Source: Terriglobia bacterium
GTDB lineage: Bacteria > Acidobacteriota > Terriglobia > Terriglobales > Acidobacteriaceae
Length of the DNA stretch: 64,000 nt
Direction of reading: 5' to 3'
Assembly: GCA_032252755.1 (NCBI GenBank)
Contig: JAVUPY010000025.1
Location: forward strand, 124,001 to 188,000
Positions 28,965-36,518 of this stretch are shown piece after piece. The position numbers and the translations under genes were made by a program. Positions within the stretch are counted from its first letter, which is position 1. The number at the start of each line of letters is the position of its first letter. Under the pieces are notes generated by a model. It did no database searches. It was not told the DNA's origin and saw nothing but the letters and a program-made list of their open reading frames with translations.

Positions 28965-29324
28965 TTACTTGCGTGACTCTGCTGGCGCTTGAGTTGCGGG
29001 AGCCTGGTCGAACAATTTCACGGCGAGTGCTCCATGTGTGACGGCCGCACCGGCACGAAGAGCGGCGGCGAGGAGTGCCGCTTCGGTCACCTCTTCCCGC
29101 GTGGCCCCGGCACGTTTCGCGGCGCGGGTATGAACGTCGAGGCAGTAGGGACACTGCGTGGTGCAGGCAACTGCGATGGCAATCAGTTCGCGATATTTGC
29201 GCGGAATGGCCCCGTCATCGCGACCGACAATTTTGTCGAATTCGACAAATGCGGAAAACTCGGTCGGCGCCAGTTGTTTGAATTCGCCCAAACGCTTCAA
29301 ATCGTCAGAATCGTGATAATGCAT
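28965..29324 (-). CDS. Carboxymuconolactone decarboxylase/AhpD-like protein
   Basis: 119 residues, all-helical CMD domain. The redox motif CPYCLDVH gives Cys58, Cys61 and His65, the arrangement found in AhpD-type peroxidase partners; earlier Glu47 in YRELIAIAVA is also conserved. It is therefore more likely an antioxidant or thiol-redox protein than a true decarboxylase. Cytoplasmic and monocistronic, convergent with the S9 peptidase. Confidence 0.85.
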   Translation of the reverse strand: MHYHDSDDLKRLGEFKQLAPTEFSAFVEFDKIVGRDDGAIPRKYRELIAIAVACTTQCPYCLDVHTRAAKRAGATREEVTEAALLAAALRAGAAVTHGALAVKLFDQAPATQAPAESRK

Positions 29325-29411
29325 TTCTCCTCCAAAGGTCTCGACATACTAAACCAACCGGCACCTTCGTGGGTGTAACTTTTTGGCAAAAAGCGGTTCA
29401 GTCCGTGACAC

Positions 29412-29840
29412 CTACTGAGGATTGGGCGTCTGTCCTGTTGTTCCGGCGGGTGGCTTTTTCTGTTGCATCATCATGCCGCTGCCCATTCGTCCACCTGGGC
29501 GCATGCCCCGCATCATGGTCATGTGCGCTTGCATGTGATCCACGAACTGTTGCCAAATATCGGCATTGTCAAGCAGCGCGGTTTTCGTGTTCGGATCCTG
29601 TACCTTTTCGGCATCCGCTCGCATTTTTGCTATCTTGGTCTTCAGGTCCTGCATCTCGGTTTGCATCTGCTGCATGCGGGTGTTCATGTTCGACATGGAC
29701 TGGGATTTCTGTTCGGGACCCATCTTCATGCCACTCGACACGCCGGTGGTTTGGTTACCGGACTGCGCGGGCTGGCTATTCTGAGCGAACATCCCGCTGC
29801 AGGCAAGTAGGACGGTTCCGATCGTCAGGAAGAACTTCAT
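29412..29840 (-). CDS. Secreted Met-rich coiled-coil protein of unknown function
   Basis: 142 residues with a clear signal peptide (MKFFLTIGTVLLACSGMFAQ). The mature part has a Gln/Ser-rich stretch, a heptad-like helix at about 45-90 (MSNMNTRMQQMQTEMQDLKTKIAKM), then a second helix (ADIWQQFVDHMQAHMTMM) and a Met/Gly-rich tail. Methionine and histidine richness could mean metal (copper) binding, but there is no recognised domain. SD-like GAGGAGAAAG lies upstream of the ATG on this strand. Function not assigned. Confidence 0.6.
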   Translation of the reverse strand: MKFFLTIGTVLLACSGMFAQNSQPAQSGNQTTGVSSGMKMGPEQKSQSMSNMNTRMQQMQTEMQDLKTKIAKMRADAEKVQDPNTKTALLDNADIWQQFVDHMQAHMTMMRGMRPGGRMGSGMMMQQKKPPAGTTGQTPNPQ

Positions 29841-29981
29841 AGTCTTTCTCCTCTAGTTCATAGATGCACTGAGTCCACAGGCGAGGTCCGTTGCGTGTAG
29901 CAAAAATTCCCAATATCGCAGGTGAATGAAATCTCCACTTCTACAGTGTTATGATCCCCGGCGTCTGGGCGAACCTTTTTC

Positions 29982-30566
29982 ATGAACACTGGACTTCTGA
30001 TAGCAGTCATTCTAATCGTGATCGTCTACGTGATTGCGCGTTCGCGGAGTCGCGATTCTAAACGCGAGACGCAACCTGCGGTGGAATCAAAGCCCTCGGC
30101 GGAAACCGTCTACCAGGGCTTGCGCAACATGGTGTTGTACGGCACACGCGAGCGGTTCGGGTTGGGTCCACCTCCACACGCTGATGATCCCTGGGGCGTG
30201 GTGATGGACTGGGGTGTGCCTGCCGGCACTGCGACGGTGATGGCGCTCTCTGACGGCAGTGCGAGCATTTATCTGAGCAGCGGCGGTGGTTATATCGGCG
30301 GCCAAAAGGAAGAGTCGGTAAGGCGAGCGACACTCGAGGCCATAGAAGTCGCACGCGAATATCCGTCGCAGATGCGCAAGACCACGGACTACGTGCTACC
30401 AGCGACCGGTGAAGTTATTTTCTATCTGATGTCCGATACCGGAGTGTTCATGGCCACGGAAAGAGAAGTGGAATTGCACAATCCAAGCCATTCCCTCGCG
30501 AAGCTGGGAAATGCGATGCAAAACATAGTGACGCAATACCGAATTCTCGAAGACTACAAGAAATAA
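29982..30566 (+). CDS. Membrane-anchored protein of unknown function
   Basis: 194 residues. One N-terminal membrane helix (TGLLIAVILIVIVYVIA, residues 3-19) is followed by Arg/Ser-rich cytoplasmic sequence and a soluble domain with WGVVMDWGVPAGTATVMALSDGSASIYLSSGGGYIGG, seemingly an alpha/beta fold. I do not recognise the family. No clear Shine-Dalgarno. It is followed by iterated repeat sequence (30567-30650) and then a lipoprotein gene. Confidence 0.6.
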   Translation: MNTGLLIAVILIVIVYVIARSRSRDSKRETQPAVESKPSAETVYQGLRNMVLYGTRERFGLGPPPHADDPWGVVMDWGVPAGTATVMALSDGSASIYLSSGGGYIGGQKEESVRRATLEAIEVAREYPSQMRKTTDYVLPATGEVIFYLMSDTGVFMATEREVELHNPSHSLAKLGNAMQNIVTQYRILEDYKK

Positions 30567-30623
30567 CCAGATCGGAAGATGGGAAGAACACGATGGATGT
30601 TCGATCTTTGGCTCTTCGCGTCC

Positions 30624-30646
30624 TCCGATCGCCCGATGTTCCGATG
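30624..30646. repeat. Iterated CCGAT-type short repeat
   Basis: Three spaced copies of CCGAT(C/G) lie in TCCGATCGCCCGATG and the bases just after; the flanks (from 30567) carry further GATCG/CGATG units. A closely similar run is at 38001-38034, so this belongs to a dispersed low-complexity repeat. Confidence 0.45.
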
Positions 30647-30774
30647 TACGACTCGCCTATCGGCCACCCGCAACAGTTCTCGCCCCTTCGGGTTATTACT
30701 CGCGAAATCCCAAATAGACTCGGAGCAGGTAGTCTGCATCCAAGAAGAACAAGTACAAACCATGGAGTTTGCAC

Positions 30775-31134
30775 ATGATTCGACTCAGGCGAGGCAGTAG
30801 TGCGTTTTTCGCGGCAGCCATCATTGCGATGACGCTGCTTCTAACAGGGTGTCCACAGGGGCGCAGCATTGCAGAAATCCAGGCGGATCCTGGGCGGTAC
30901 CAGAACAAGGAAGTCGCGATTCATGGCACCGTCGTTTCTTCCTGGGGAGCGCTCGGCACCGGCATGTATCAGATCGACGATGGAACCGGCAAGATGTGGG
31001 TGATGTCGGAGAAGTTCGGTGTCCCCGGTAAGGGCGCACGGGTCGGGGTCACTGGAACCGTAGTACCCACGGTCAGCATGGGTGGCCGCAGTTTCGCCAC
31101 CGTTTTGCGAGAGACTCGCCGACGCAAATATTGA
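30775..31134 (+). CDS. OB-fold lipoprotein
   Basis: 119 residues from ATG 30775, with GGAG at 30764-30767 seven nt upstream (TTG 30769 is less likely). Lipoprotein signal IIAMTLLLTGC with lipobox LTGC. The mature part reads SIAEIQADPGRYQNKEVAIHGTVVSSWG, YQIDDGTGKMWVMSEKFGVPGKGARVGVTGTV, the strand pattern of a small OB-fold (nucleic-acid-binding/BOF-like) domain found in many secreted bacterial proteins. Probably inner- or outer-membrane anchored. Function unknown. Confidence 0.75.
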   Translation: MIRLRRGSSAFFAAAIIAMTLLLTGCPQGRSIAEIQADPGRYQNKEVAIHGTVVSSWGALGTGMYQIDDGTGKMWVMSEKFGVPGKGARVGVTGTVVPTVSMGGRSFATVLRETRRRKY

Positions 31135-31207
31135 TCGTGTGACTTTGGGACGATCTCGAATCGGAACTTCCGTTATTGAGAAGTGCGGTTCTTGCGCATA
31201 TTGACTC

Positions 31208-31250
31208 TTGCCTTAAGTGCACTCTGGGGTACTATCTTCACCCAGAGTGC
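31208..31250 (+). promoter_or_regulatory. Candidate promoter with overlapping perfect palindrome
   Basis: TTGCCT (31208-31213) and TACTAT (31230-31235), 16 nt apart, form a plausible -35/-10 pair for the diguanylate cyclase gene. A perfect 10-bp inverted repeat, GCACTCTGGG (31219-31228) and CCCAGAGTGC (31241-31250), brackets the -10 box with a 12-nt spacer, as expected for a repressor operator. Confidence 0.4.
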
Positions 31251-31288
31251 CCTTGGAACAGACCAGCCCGGGTCTGCTGGATGATTCA

Positions 31289-32068
31289 ATGCCGGCAGCG
31301 GTGGCCGTGCGCGAACTCGAATCCAAACTCGAGGCGCTGGACGGTCGCGATCTTTATTTGTGGTCTATCGCCGTCCTGGTCGGTGTTACCATCTCGGCCG
31401 GTTTTTTGGCCATGGCGGTGCCGCAGTGGTGGAGCGGCACCCTGGAGCTCTCGCGGCGATACTTGCCGGGGCTCCTTCTTGGATTCGTCGTCCTTGTCAT
31501 CCTCGTCAACGTTTACCTGCTGGAACAGCGCCTGCAGCTCAAGCGTAACCGCCTTGAATTGATCCGACAGCTCGTAAGAACCGAAGCCGCGGAACTGACC
31601 GCGCAGATCGATCCGCTCACCGAAACGTTCAACCGCCGCTGCCTCGAGGCACTGTTGAGCAAGGAGATTGCGACTGCAGAGCGTCGAAAAACCGCGCTCT
31701 CCGTGGTCATGATCGACCTCGATGATTTCCGCGGCGTGAATAACACACTGGGTCATGCAACCGGAGACCGAGTGCTGAAGATCGCCGTCCAGATCATGCG
31801 CCGCACGCTGCGCGCTTCGGACTCCGTGGTTCGTTACGGCGGCGATGAATTCGTGGTGGTGATGCCGGATACCACGGAGCAACAGGCTGGGTTTGCCCTT
31901 CAGCGGCTTCTTGGAAACGTAGTGCGCTGGAACCAGAACCCCGAGATTGAGGCTGTTCACCTCTCCTTCAGCATCGGCGTAACCGAATATCGCAGCGGGG
32001 TAACGGTCGGAGAGATGATCGACGAGGCCGATCGTAAGATGTACGAAACAAAGAAGCAACACGTTTGA
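31289..32068 (+). CDS. Membrane diguanylate cyclase (GGDEF)
   Basis: 259 residues from ATG 31289. Upstream in-frame starts (GTG 31247, GTG 31217) fall in or next to the promoter-like palindrome, so the ATG is preferred, though without a strong Shine-Dalgarno. Two membrane helices (about 23-45 and 60-78) form a minimal sensor, then a coiled segment leads to a complete GGDEF domain: DPLTETFNRR, MIDLDDFRGVNNTLGHATGD, RYGGDEFVVVMP (GGDEF at 184-188). The product-inhibition I-site RxxD is present as RASD (175-178), five residues before GGDEF. It should make cyclic di-GMP from two GTP at the membrane and be feedback inhibited. Confidence 0.88.
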   Translation: MPAAVAVRELESKLEALDGRDLYLWSIAVLVGVTISAGFLAMAVPQWWSGTLELSRRYLPGLLLGFVVLVILVNVYLLEQRLQLKRNRLELIRQLVRTEAAELTAQIDPLTETFNRRCLEALLSKEIATAERRKTALSVVMIDLDDFRGVNNTLGHATGDRVLKIAVQIMRRTLRASDSVVRYGGDEFVVVMPDTTEQQAGFALQRLLGNVVRWNQNPEIEAVHLSFSIGVTEYRSGVTVGEMIDEADRKMYETKKQHV

Positions 32069-32427
32069 ATGCCACCAGAGCTGCCCCCGGGCAGATCAAT
32101 TGTCCATCCAGAGTAACTACCGAAACGATTACTATAGGTTACTAGCGTGATATTGCCCTTTAGTAAGAAGCAGCTACAATCATTCGCGAAGTTGGCAGTT
32201 CTGGGGGAGGGCTGCCACAGCGTCCTGGACATCGGGTCCGGGACGCTTTATTTTGCGCCTGAGGTTTGCGCGCTCTAGATTTCTCTGAACTATTCTCCCA
32301 CCGTTGCGGCAGGTCCCGGGCTGCGTCCTTTAGCTTCCGACCGCATCTATGTAGGTGGTACGATATTTCGTTGTTCTCGCCGCCTCATCCTTCGGACTAA
32401 CCGGCGATACCTTTGGGAGGGACATTG
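32069..32427. other. 359-bp intergenic stretch with terminator-like hairpin
   Basis: No protein gene is seen. It holds a small GC hairpin just after the GGDEF stop (CTGCCC/GGGCAG, 32082-32095), a TACTAT box at 32131-32136, a strong hairpin at 32219-32247, and the thioredoxin leader with GGGAGG at 32415-32420. A short untranslated RNA between about 32143 and 32255 is possible. Confidence 0.4.
32219..32255 (+). terminator. Rho-independent-like terminator without an adjacent gene
   Basis: AGCGTCCTGGA pairs with TCCGGGACGCT over 11 positions (one G-T wobble) around a 7-nt loop, followed by TTATTTTG. It is 150 bp after the diguanylate cyclase stop, so it ends either a long 3' tail or a small RNA. 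Confidence 0.6.
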
Positions 32428-32760
32428 ATGGCAAGCGACGCCATTCTTGAGATTACTGATGCCAATTTTGACCAGACGGTACTCAAATCAGACCGTCCGG
32501 TAATGATCGATTTCTGGGCAGCCTGGTGCGGCCCCTGCCGCGCCCTGGCGCCAATCGTAGACGAGGTAGCCAAGCAGTATTCCGACAAGATCGTCGTCGG
32601 GAAGATGGATGTCGACAAGAATCCCGCCACCACCCAGCGTTTCGGCGTACGCAGCATCCCGACTCTCCTGGTTTTCAAGGGCGGACAGGTTCGTGAGCAG
32701 ATCGTGGGCTACGCCCCGAAAGATCGCATCGAAAAGGCGATCGACAACAATCTGGCGTAA
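32428..32760 (+). CDS. trxA: Thioredoxin
   Basis: 110 residues from ATG 32428, with GGGAGG 7 nt upstream. Classic thioredoxin: VMIDFWAAWCGPCRALAP with active-site Cys34 and Cys37 (WCGPC), Asp27 buried, cis-Pro in IPTLLVFKGG. Cytoplasmic disulfide reductant. Monocistronic, ending in a hairpin at 32786-32805. Confidence 0.95.
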   Translation: MASDAILEITDANFDQTVLKSDRPVMIDFWAAWCGPCRALAPIVDEVAKQYSDKIVVGKMDVDKNPATTQRFGVRSIPTLLVFKGGQVREQIVGYAPKDRIEKAIDNNLA

Positions 32761-32785
32761 CCGTCTGCGCGGATCAAGAAACTTC

Positions 32786-32812
32786 AGCCCGGCGCGAGCC
32801 GGGCTTCTGATT
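32786..32812 (+). terminator. Probable terminator after trxA
   Basis: Perfect 8-bp stem AGCCCGGC/GCCGGGCT with a GCGA tetraloop, followed by TCTGATTTC, a moderate T-rich tail. It lies 26 nt after the thioredoxin stop. Confidence 0.7.
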
Positions 32813-32874
32813 TCAGTATTGGATAGGTGCCCCGATTAACGCGCCAGCTTCACGCGTCCACCTGCAATTTTGAA

Positions 32875-33489
32875 CTAGTACTTCCGAAGCACTCCAATGA
32901 CTCTTCCCTGGATCGCAACATTCGCAGCCGGAACCATGATCGGCTGCATAGTGGTGTTTGAGGGCTGCAACCGAACCATCTCGCCTTCCTTGTAGAAGCG
33001 CTTCAGCGTAGTTTCAGCGCCGTCGACCAGCGCGACGACGATCTCGCCATTGCGCGCCGCCTGAACCTTCTCGACGAGTACGTAGTCGCCGTTCACGATG
33101 TGTTCGTCTTGCATCGACTCGCCGGAGACTTCCAGTACGAACACGTCTTTCGAGCGGGTGAAATCCGCAAGAGAAATGGTTTCCGGCGTCTCCACCTGTT
33201 CGATCGGGTGGCCTGCGGCGATCCGTCCAACGAGGGGCAATTCCAGTCCGACTGGACCCACTGCTTTCGCGCGCGATTTGTTCGGCACGACGTCGATTGA
33301 GCGGCTGCGGTTGTAATCGCGTTTCAAGTAGCCCTTCTGATCGAGGTTGCTGATGTGCTTGTGCACGGTAGCCAGGGAACTCAAACCGAGCCCCTGGCCG
33401 ATTTCCTCGAATGACGGTGAATATCCGTTTTCGCGAATAAAATTCGTGATGAAATCGAGCACCTGACGTTGTCGGCGCGTGATTGCCAT
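32875..33489 (-). CDS. lexA: LexA repressor
   Basis: 204 residues. N-terminal winged helix (ITRRQRQVLDFITNFIRENGYSPSFEEIGQGLGLSSLATVHKHI), then the self-cleaving S24 domain: cleavage site Ala92-Gly93 in RIAAGHPIE, Ser125 in VSGESMQDEHI, Lys163 in AETTLKRF. It represses SOS genes and is inactivated through RecA. The recognition helix (SSLATVHKHI) resembles that of Gram-positive and other non-gamma LexA proteins. Possible autoregulatory sites lie just upstream. Confidence 0.95.
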   Translation of the reverse strand: MAITRRQRQVLDFITNFIRENGYSPSFEEIGQGLGLSSLATVHKHISNLDQKGYLKRDYNRSRSIDVVPNKSRAKAVGPVGLELPLVGRIAAGHPIEQVETPETISLADFTRSKDVFVLEVSGESMQDEHIVNGDYVLVEKVQAARNGEIVVALVDGAETTLKRFYKEGEMVRLQPSNTTMQPIMVPAANVAIQGRVIGVLRKY

Positions 33490-33500
33490 GAATGTACCTC

Positions 33501-33539
33501 GTTCGCTCTCAGTTTCAGCGAATAAAAGGCGAATGTCAA
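33501..33539 (-). promoter_or_regulatory. Candidate lexA promoter and LexA box
   Basis: On the lexA strand there is TTGACA (33539-33534) and, near the expected -10 position, GAAAC-N7-GAAC (ending at 33501), close to the alpha-proteobacterial LexA box GAAC-N7-GAAC. The same bases also form TTCGCT-N9-AGCGAA (33502-33522). Either could be the LexA operator; neither is proven. Confidence 0.3.
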
Positions 33540-33712
33540 GTCCGTCGTTAGTTTTTCATAACCGTTTCCATCCTGGTACATGGCTTTCCGATACACAGTA
33601 GTACCAACCCCTACGTGCGAGGGTAAGTGGTTCTCTCTCGATACGTTTGCGGTTATTCTGCAGAAGGTTTCGCAAGCGTCCGAGAAGCCGCTTGCGACCT
33701 CCGGTTGCGCGC

Positions 33713-36286
33713 ATGTCGGATATCGCAAAACGTCTCGAAAAAGCCGAGAAATTCCTCCACAAAGGCAAGCCGGAAGCGGCCCTCGACGAATACCTGGCGA
33801 TCCTTGAAGATGATCCGCGCAACGATTCCGTGCGGCAAAGTGCCGCCGATCTTTGCCTCACACTCGACCGCAACGACGAGGCTGCCCGCCTGGTCTCCGA
33901 GATGTTCGATCACTACGTCTCGATCGGTGACATCGGAAGACTTGTTGTTACCTACAAAAGGCTGGCTCGCCTGCGAAGTCCTTCGACTGAGCAAACCCTC
34001 CAGTTCGCGCAGTTCAGTGAAAAGATCAATCGCAAGGACGCTCTGGACGCATACGAGGTTGGCATCAAGGGATTACTCAGCGCACGACGCAAGAGTGAGG
34101 CGCTGGCAGCCCTTAATCGAGTCGTTGCCCTGAACTCGAACTCAAGCAATCAGCAGCGATTGGGACAGCTTGCCGCCGAACTGGGAGAGAACAAGATTGC
34201 GGCGATCGCCTTCGTCGCGGTTGCGGTTGCAGCCGAACGCGCAAACGAAGATCCCTGTCGCGCCTATGCACGAGCCTACGAACTCGACCCGCAGAACGCG
34301 GCCGCGGTGCTGGGTCACGGGCGTTGCCTTGTCGAGAATTCTCATCCCGAAGAAGCTGCTCGCCTGCTTGAATCGCTGGCGAATTATCCCTCTGCTCCGG
34401 CGGAGGCGCGCGAGGCGTACGGCAAGGCGCTGGTCGGGTGCAATCGCCTGACGGAAGCCGAGCCATACATCTGGGAGATGTTCGATCGCGCCCCGAAACA
34501 GTCTTCCCCGCTCATTTACAACTTCATCGGCTCGTTTCTGGATGCCGACGAAGGCGAACACGCCTGCCGCATTGCCGATCGCGTGGATTCGTTCCATCGC
34601 AAGGCCGGAACGCGGCGCGAGTTCGTGCACAAAATGAGTGAGATCGCCGAGCAGCATCCGGTCAATGTTCACTTCCTCGAGTACCTCGTAGAACTCTTTA
34701 ACACCTCGAACCGCGAACACGAGTATTGCGCGACACTGCTGCGACTGTTCGACATCTACTGCGCTGCGGAGAATTTTTCTAAGGCTGCCGACGCCCTGGA
34801 TCGTGCGGCCGAGGTCGATCCTTATGAGCCCGGACACGCCAATCGCCTGGAGATGCTGCGGCAAAAGATCGAACCCGCCCGCTTTAATGCCATCGCCAAC
34901 CGATTTGCTGGAGTGTTGAAGGCGGAGGACAGCAAAGAGGCTCCAGCGGTCGGTGACAGCGAGTCCACGGTTCTCGAAGATCTGATCCTGCAGGCGGAGA
35001 TTTTCCTGCAGTACTCCATGCGCTCCAAGGCGCTGGATCGCCTCGATCGGATCGCAAAGCTCTTTCCTCGCGAAGAAGACACGAACGCTAAGCTTCGCGA
35101 CCTTTATCAGAGCGCCGGTTATGTTGCGCAGTATCCGCCGGCTCAGACGCGCCTCGTAACAACGCAGACTACCCCGGCGGGACGCTTTCTCATGGTCGAG
35201 CCGCCGTCTGCGGCCACGAAGGAGTCGCGCGCACTCACCGGTGAGACCGCCGTCGATAACATTTCGCGCGTGGCGGAGATCACCCGTAACCTTTACCGCC
35301 AGCACAACGTAAAGGGCGTTCTATTCACTTCGGTCAACGATATCGGCCGGCACTGGGGCGCGAGCCGCTGCATCGCCGGGCTGATCACGCCAGGTAAGCC
35401 GCCGTCCGCCGCCATGGAGTATTGCGCACCCGGCATCAAGCAGTCGGAAGTGACGAGCATCGTTAAGCTGATCACGACACTGCAGGCTGTCAGCGTTGCT
35501 AACGGCGGAGCAGTCGCCTATTCGGACGTCGCTGGTATTGCGGAACTCGAACCGATTCAGCAGGTGATCACTTCGCTCAACATCCAGGCGCTGCTTGCGG
35601 TTTCACTGATGGACGGCGACAGGCACGCCGGACTGCTTATTCTTGAACAGTGCGGCACGCCGCGACATTGGCTGCCCACCGATACAGTAGTCCTGCGCAC
35701 CATTGCCGACCACATGGTGCTCGCCGTCAACAATGCTCGCCTGCGAAGCCTGGTCAAAAACCTCGCGGTCACTGACGAAAAAACCGGCCTCCTTAAGCGC
35801 TCTTCGTATCTCGACGTGCTCATGTCCGAGGTGCGTCGATCCGTGCAGCAGAACTCGCCACTCAGCGTCATGCTGATGGACTTCGGCAAGGCATCGGTGC
35901 TGGTGCGCGAGATGGGTGAGAGCGGCGTAGAAGCGATGATGCAGCAACTCGGACAGACCATCTCTTCGCACATTCGCCAGAACGACGTTGCGGTCCGATA
36001 CGATCTCACCGAGATCGCGCTGATCCTCGCCGACACGAGCGATAAGAATGCATTCTTCGTTGTGGAGAAGATGCGTAAGCTGCTCGATGGCATGCGCTTC
36101 TCCACCAGGACCGTTCCCCTGAGAACCACATGCGGAATTGCCGAGGCGGTGCTCGACCCCTCCTATGATCCCGTCGACATCGTCACTGAAGTCATCAACC
36201 GCGCCGAGAGTTCCTTGCACGCCGCCAAGCACGAAGGCGGCAACGTAGCCCGAGCGCTGGCTCCCGCTTTCGCGACTGCCAGCTGA
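33713..36286 (+). CDS. TPR-GAF protein with degenerate GGDEF domain
   Basis: 857 residues from ATG 33713 (the frame is open earlier, but homology-like sequence begins MSDIAKRLEKAEKFLHKGKPEAAL). Residues about 1-490 are helical TPR-like repeats (e.g. EALAALNRVVALNSNSSN, AARLLESLANYPSAPAEAREAYGKAL). A GAF-like sensor is at about 515-690 (VAEITRNLYRQHNVKGVLFTSV, HAGLLILEQC, VLRTIADHMVLAVNNARLRSL). The C-terminus keeps the GGDEF fold (VTDEKTGLLKRSSYLDVLMSEV, SVMLMDFG) but the signature is YDLTE instead of GGDEF, so cyclase activity is not expected. Probably a c-di-GMP/GTP-binding or scaffold protein. No transmembrane segment. Confidence 0.8.
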   Translation: MSDIAKRLEKAEKFLHKGKPEAALDEYLAILEDDPRNDSVRQSAADLCLTLDRNDEAARLVSEMFDHYVSIGDIGRLVVTYKRLARLRSPSTEQTLQFAQFSEKINRKDALDAYEVGIKGLLSARRKSEALAALNRVVALNSNSSNQQRLGQLAAELGENKIAAIAFVAVAVAAERANEDPCRAYARAYELDPQNAAAVLGHGRCLVENSHPEEAARLLESLANYPSAPAEAREAYGKALVGCNRLTEAEPYIWEMFDRAPKQSSPLIYNFIGSFLDADEGEHACRIADRVDSFHRKAGTRREFVHKMSEIAEQHPVNVHFLEYLVELFNTSNREHEYCATLLRLFDIYCAAENFSKAADALDRAAEVDPYEPGHANRLEMLRQKIEPARFNAIANRFAGVLKAEDSKEAPAVGDSESTVLEDLILQAEIFLQYSMRSKALDRLDRIAKLFPREEDTNAKLRDLYQSAGYVAQYPPAQTRLVTTQTTPAGRFLMVEPPSAATKESRALTGETAVDNISRVAEITRNLYRQHNVKGVLFTSVNDIGRHWGASRCIAGLITPGKPPSAAMEYCAPGIKQSEVTSIVKLITTLQAVSVANGGAVAYSDVAGIAELEPIQQVITSLNIQALLAVSLMDGDRHAGLLILEQCGTPRHWLPTDTVVLRTIADHMVLAVNNARLRSLVKNLAVTDEKTGLLKRSSYLDVLMSEVRRSVQQNSPLSVMLMDFGKASVLVREMGESGVEAMMQQLGQTISSHIRQNDVAVRYDLTEIALILADTSDKNAFFVVEKMRKLLDGMRFSTRTVPLRTTCGIAEAVLDPSYDPVDIVTEVINRAESSLHAAKHEGGNVARALAPAFATAS

Positions 36287-36518
36287 GAAGAAACGTAAAA
36301 GGACGGCGAAGACGAAACCCGCCCTTGGGGTGTTTACTCCTCAAAGATTGCTGGGGCACCGGTAAAATCCTCTCGAAGTAACCTCTCGACTTGAGCGACT
36401 CACCTATAGTTCATGTGCTTTCCCCCTCTGCGACCTCTGCGTCCTTTGCGTTAATCTTTGCTTCCCCGCGTGCTACACTTTTCGTGCAATTCCGCACATT
36501 CTGCTTCACTGGATTCTT

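Noticed and set aside
26189-29324. Dienelactone hydrolase and carboxymuconolactone-like protein as a catechol pathway
   Set aside because: The two genes are 2 kb apart, separated by a plus-strand peptidase gene that puts them in different transcription units, and the second has the AhpD redox motif rather than true decarboxylase context.
34142-35305. 387-codon minus-strand frame
   Set aside because: Antisense to the TPR-GAF protein; no family resemblance.
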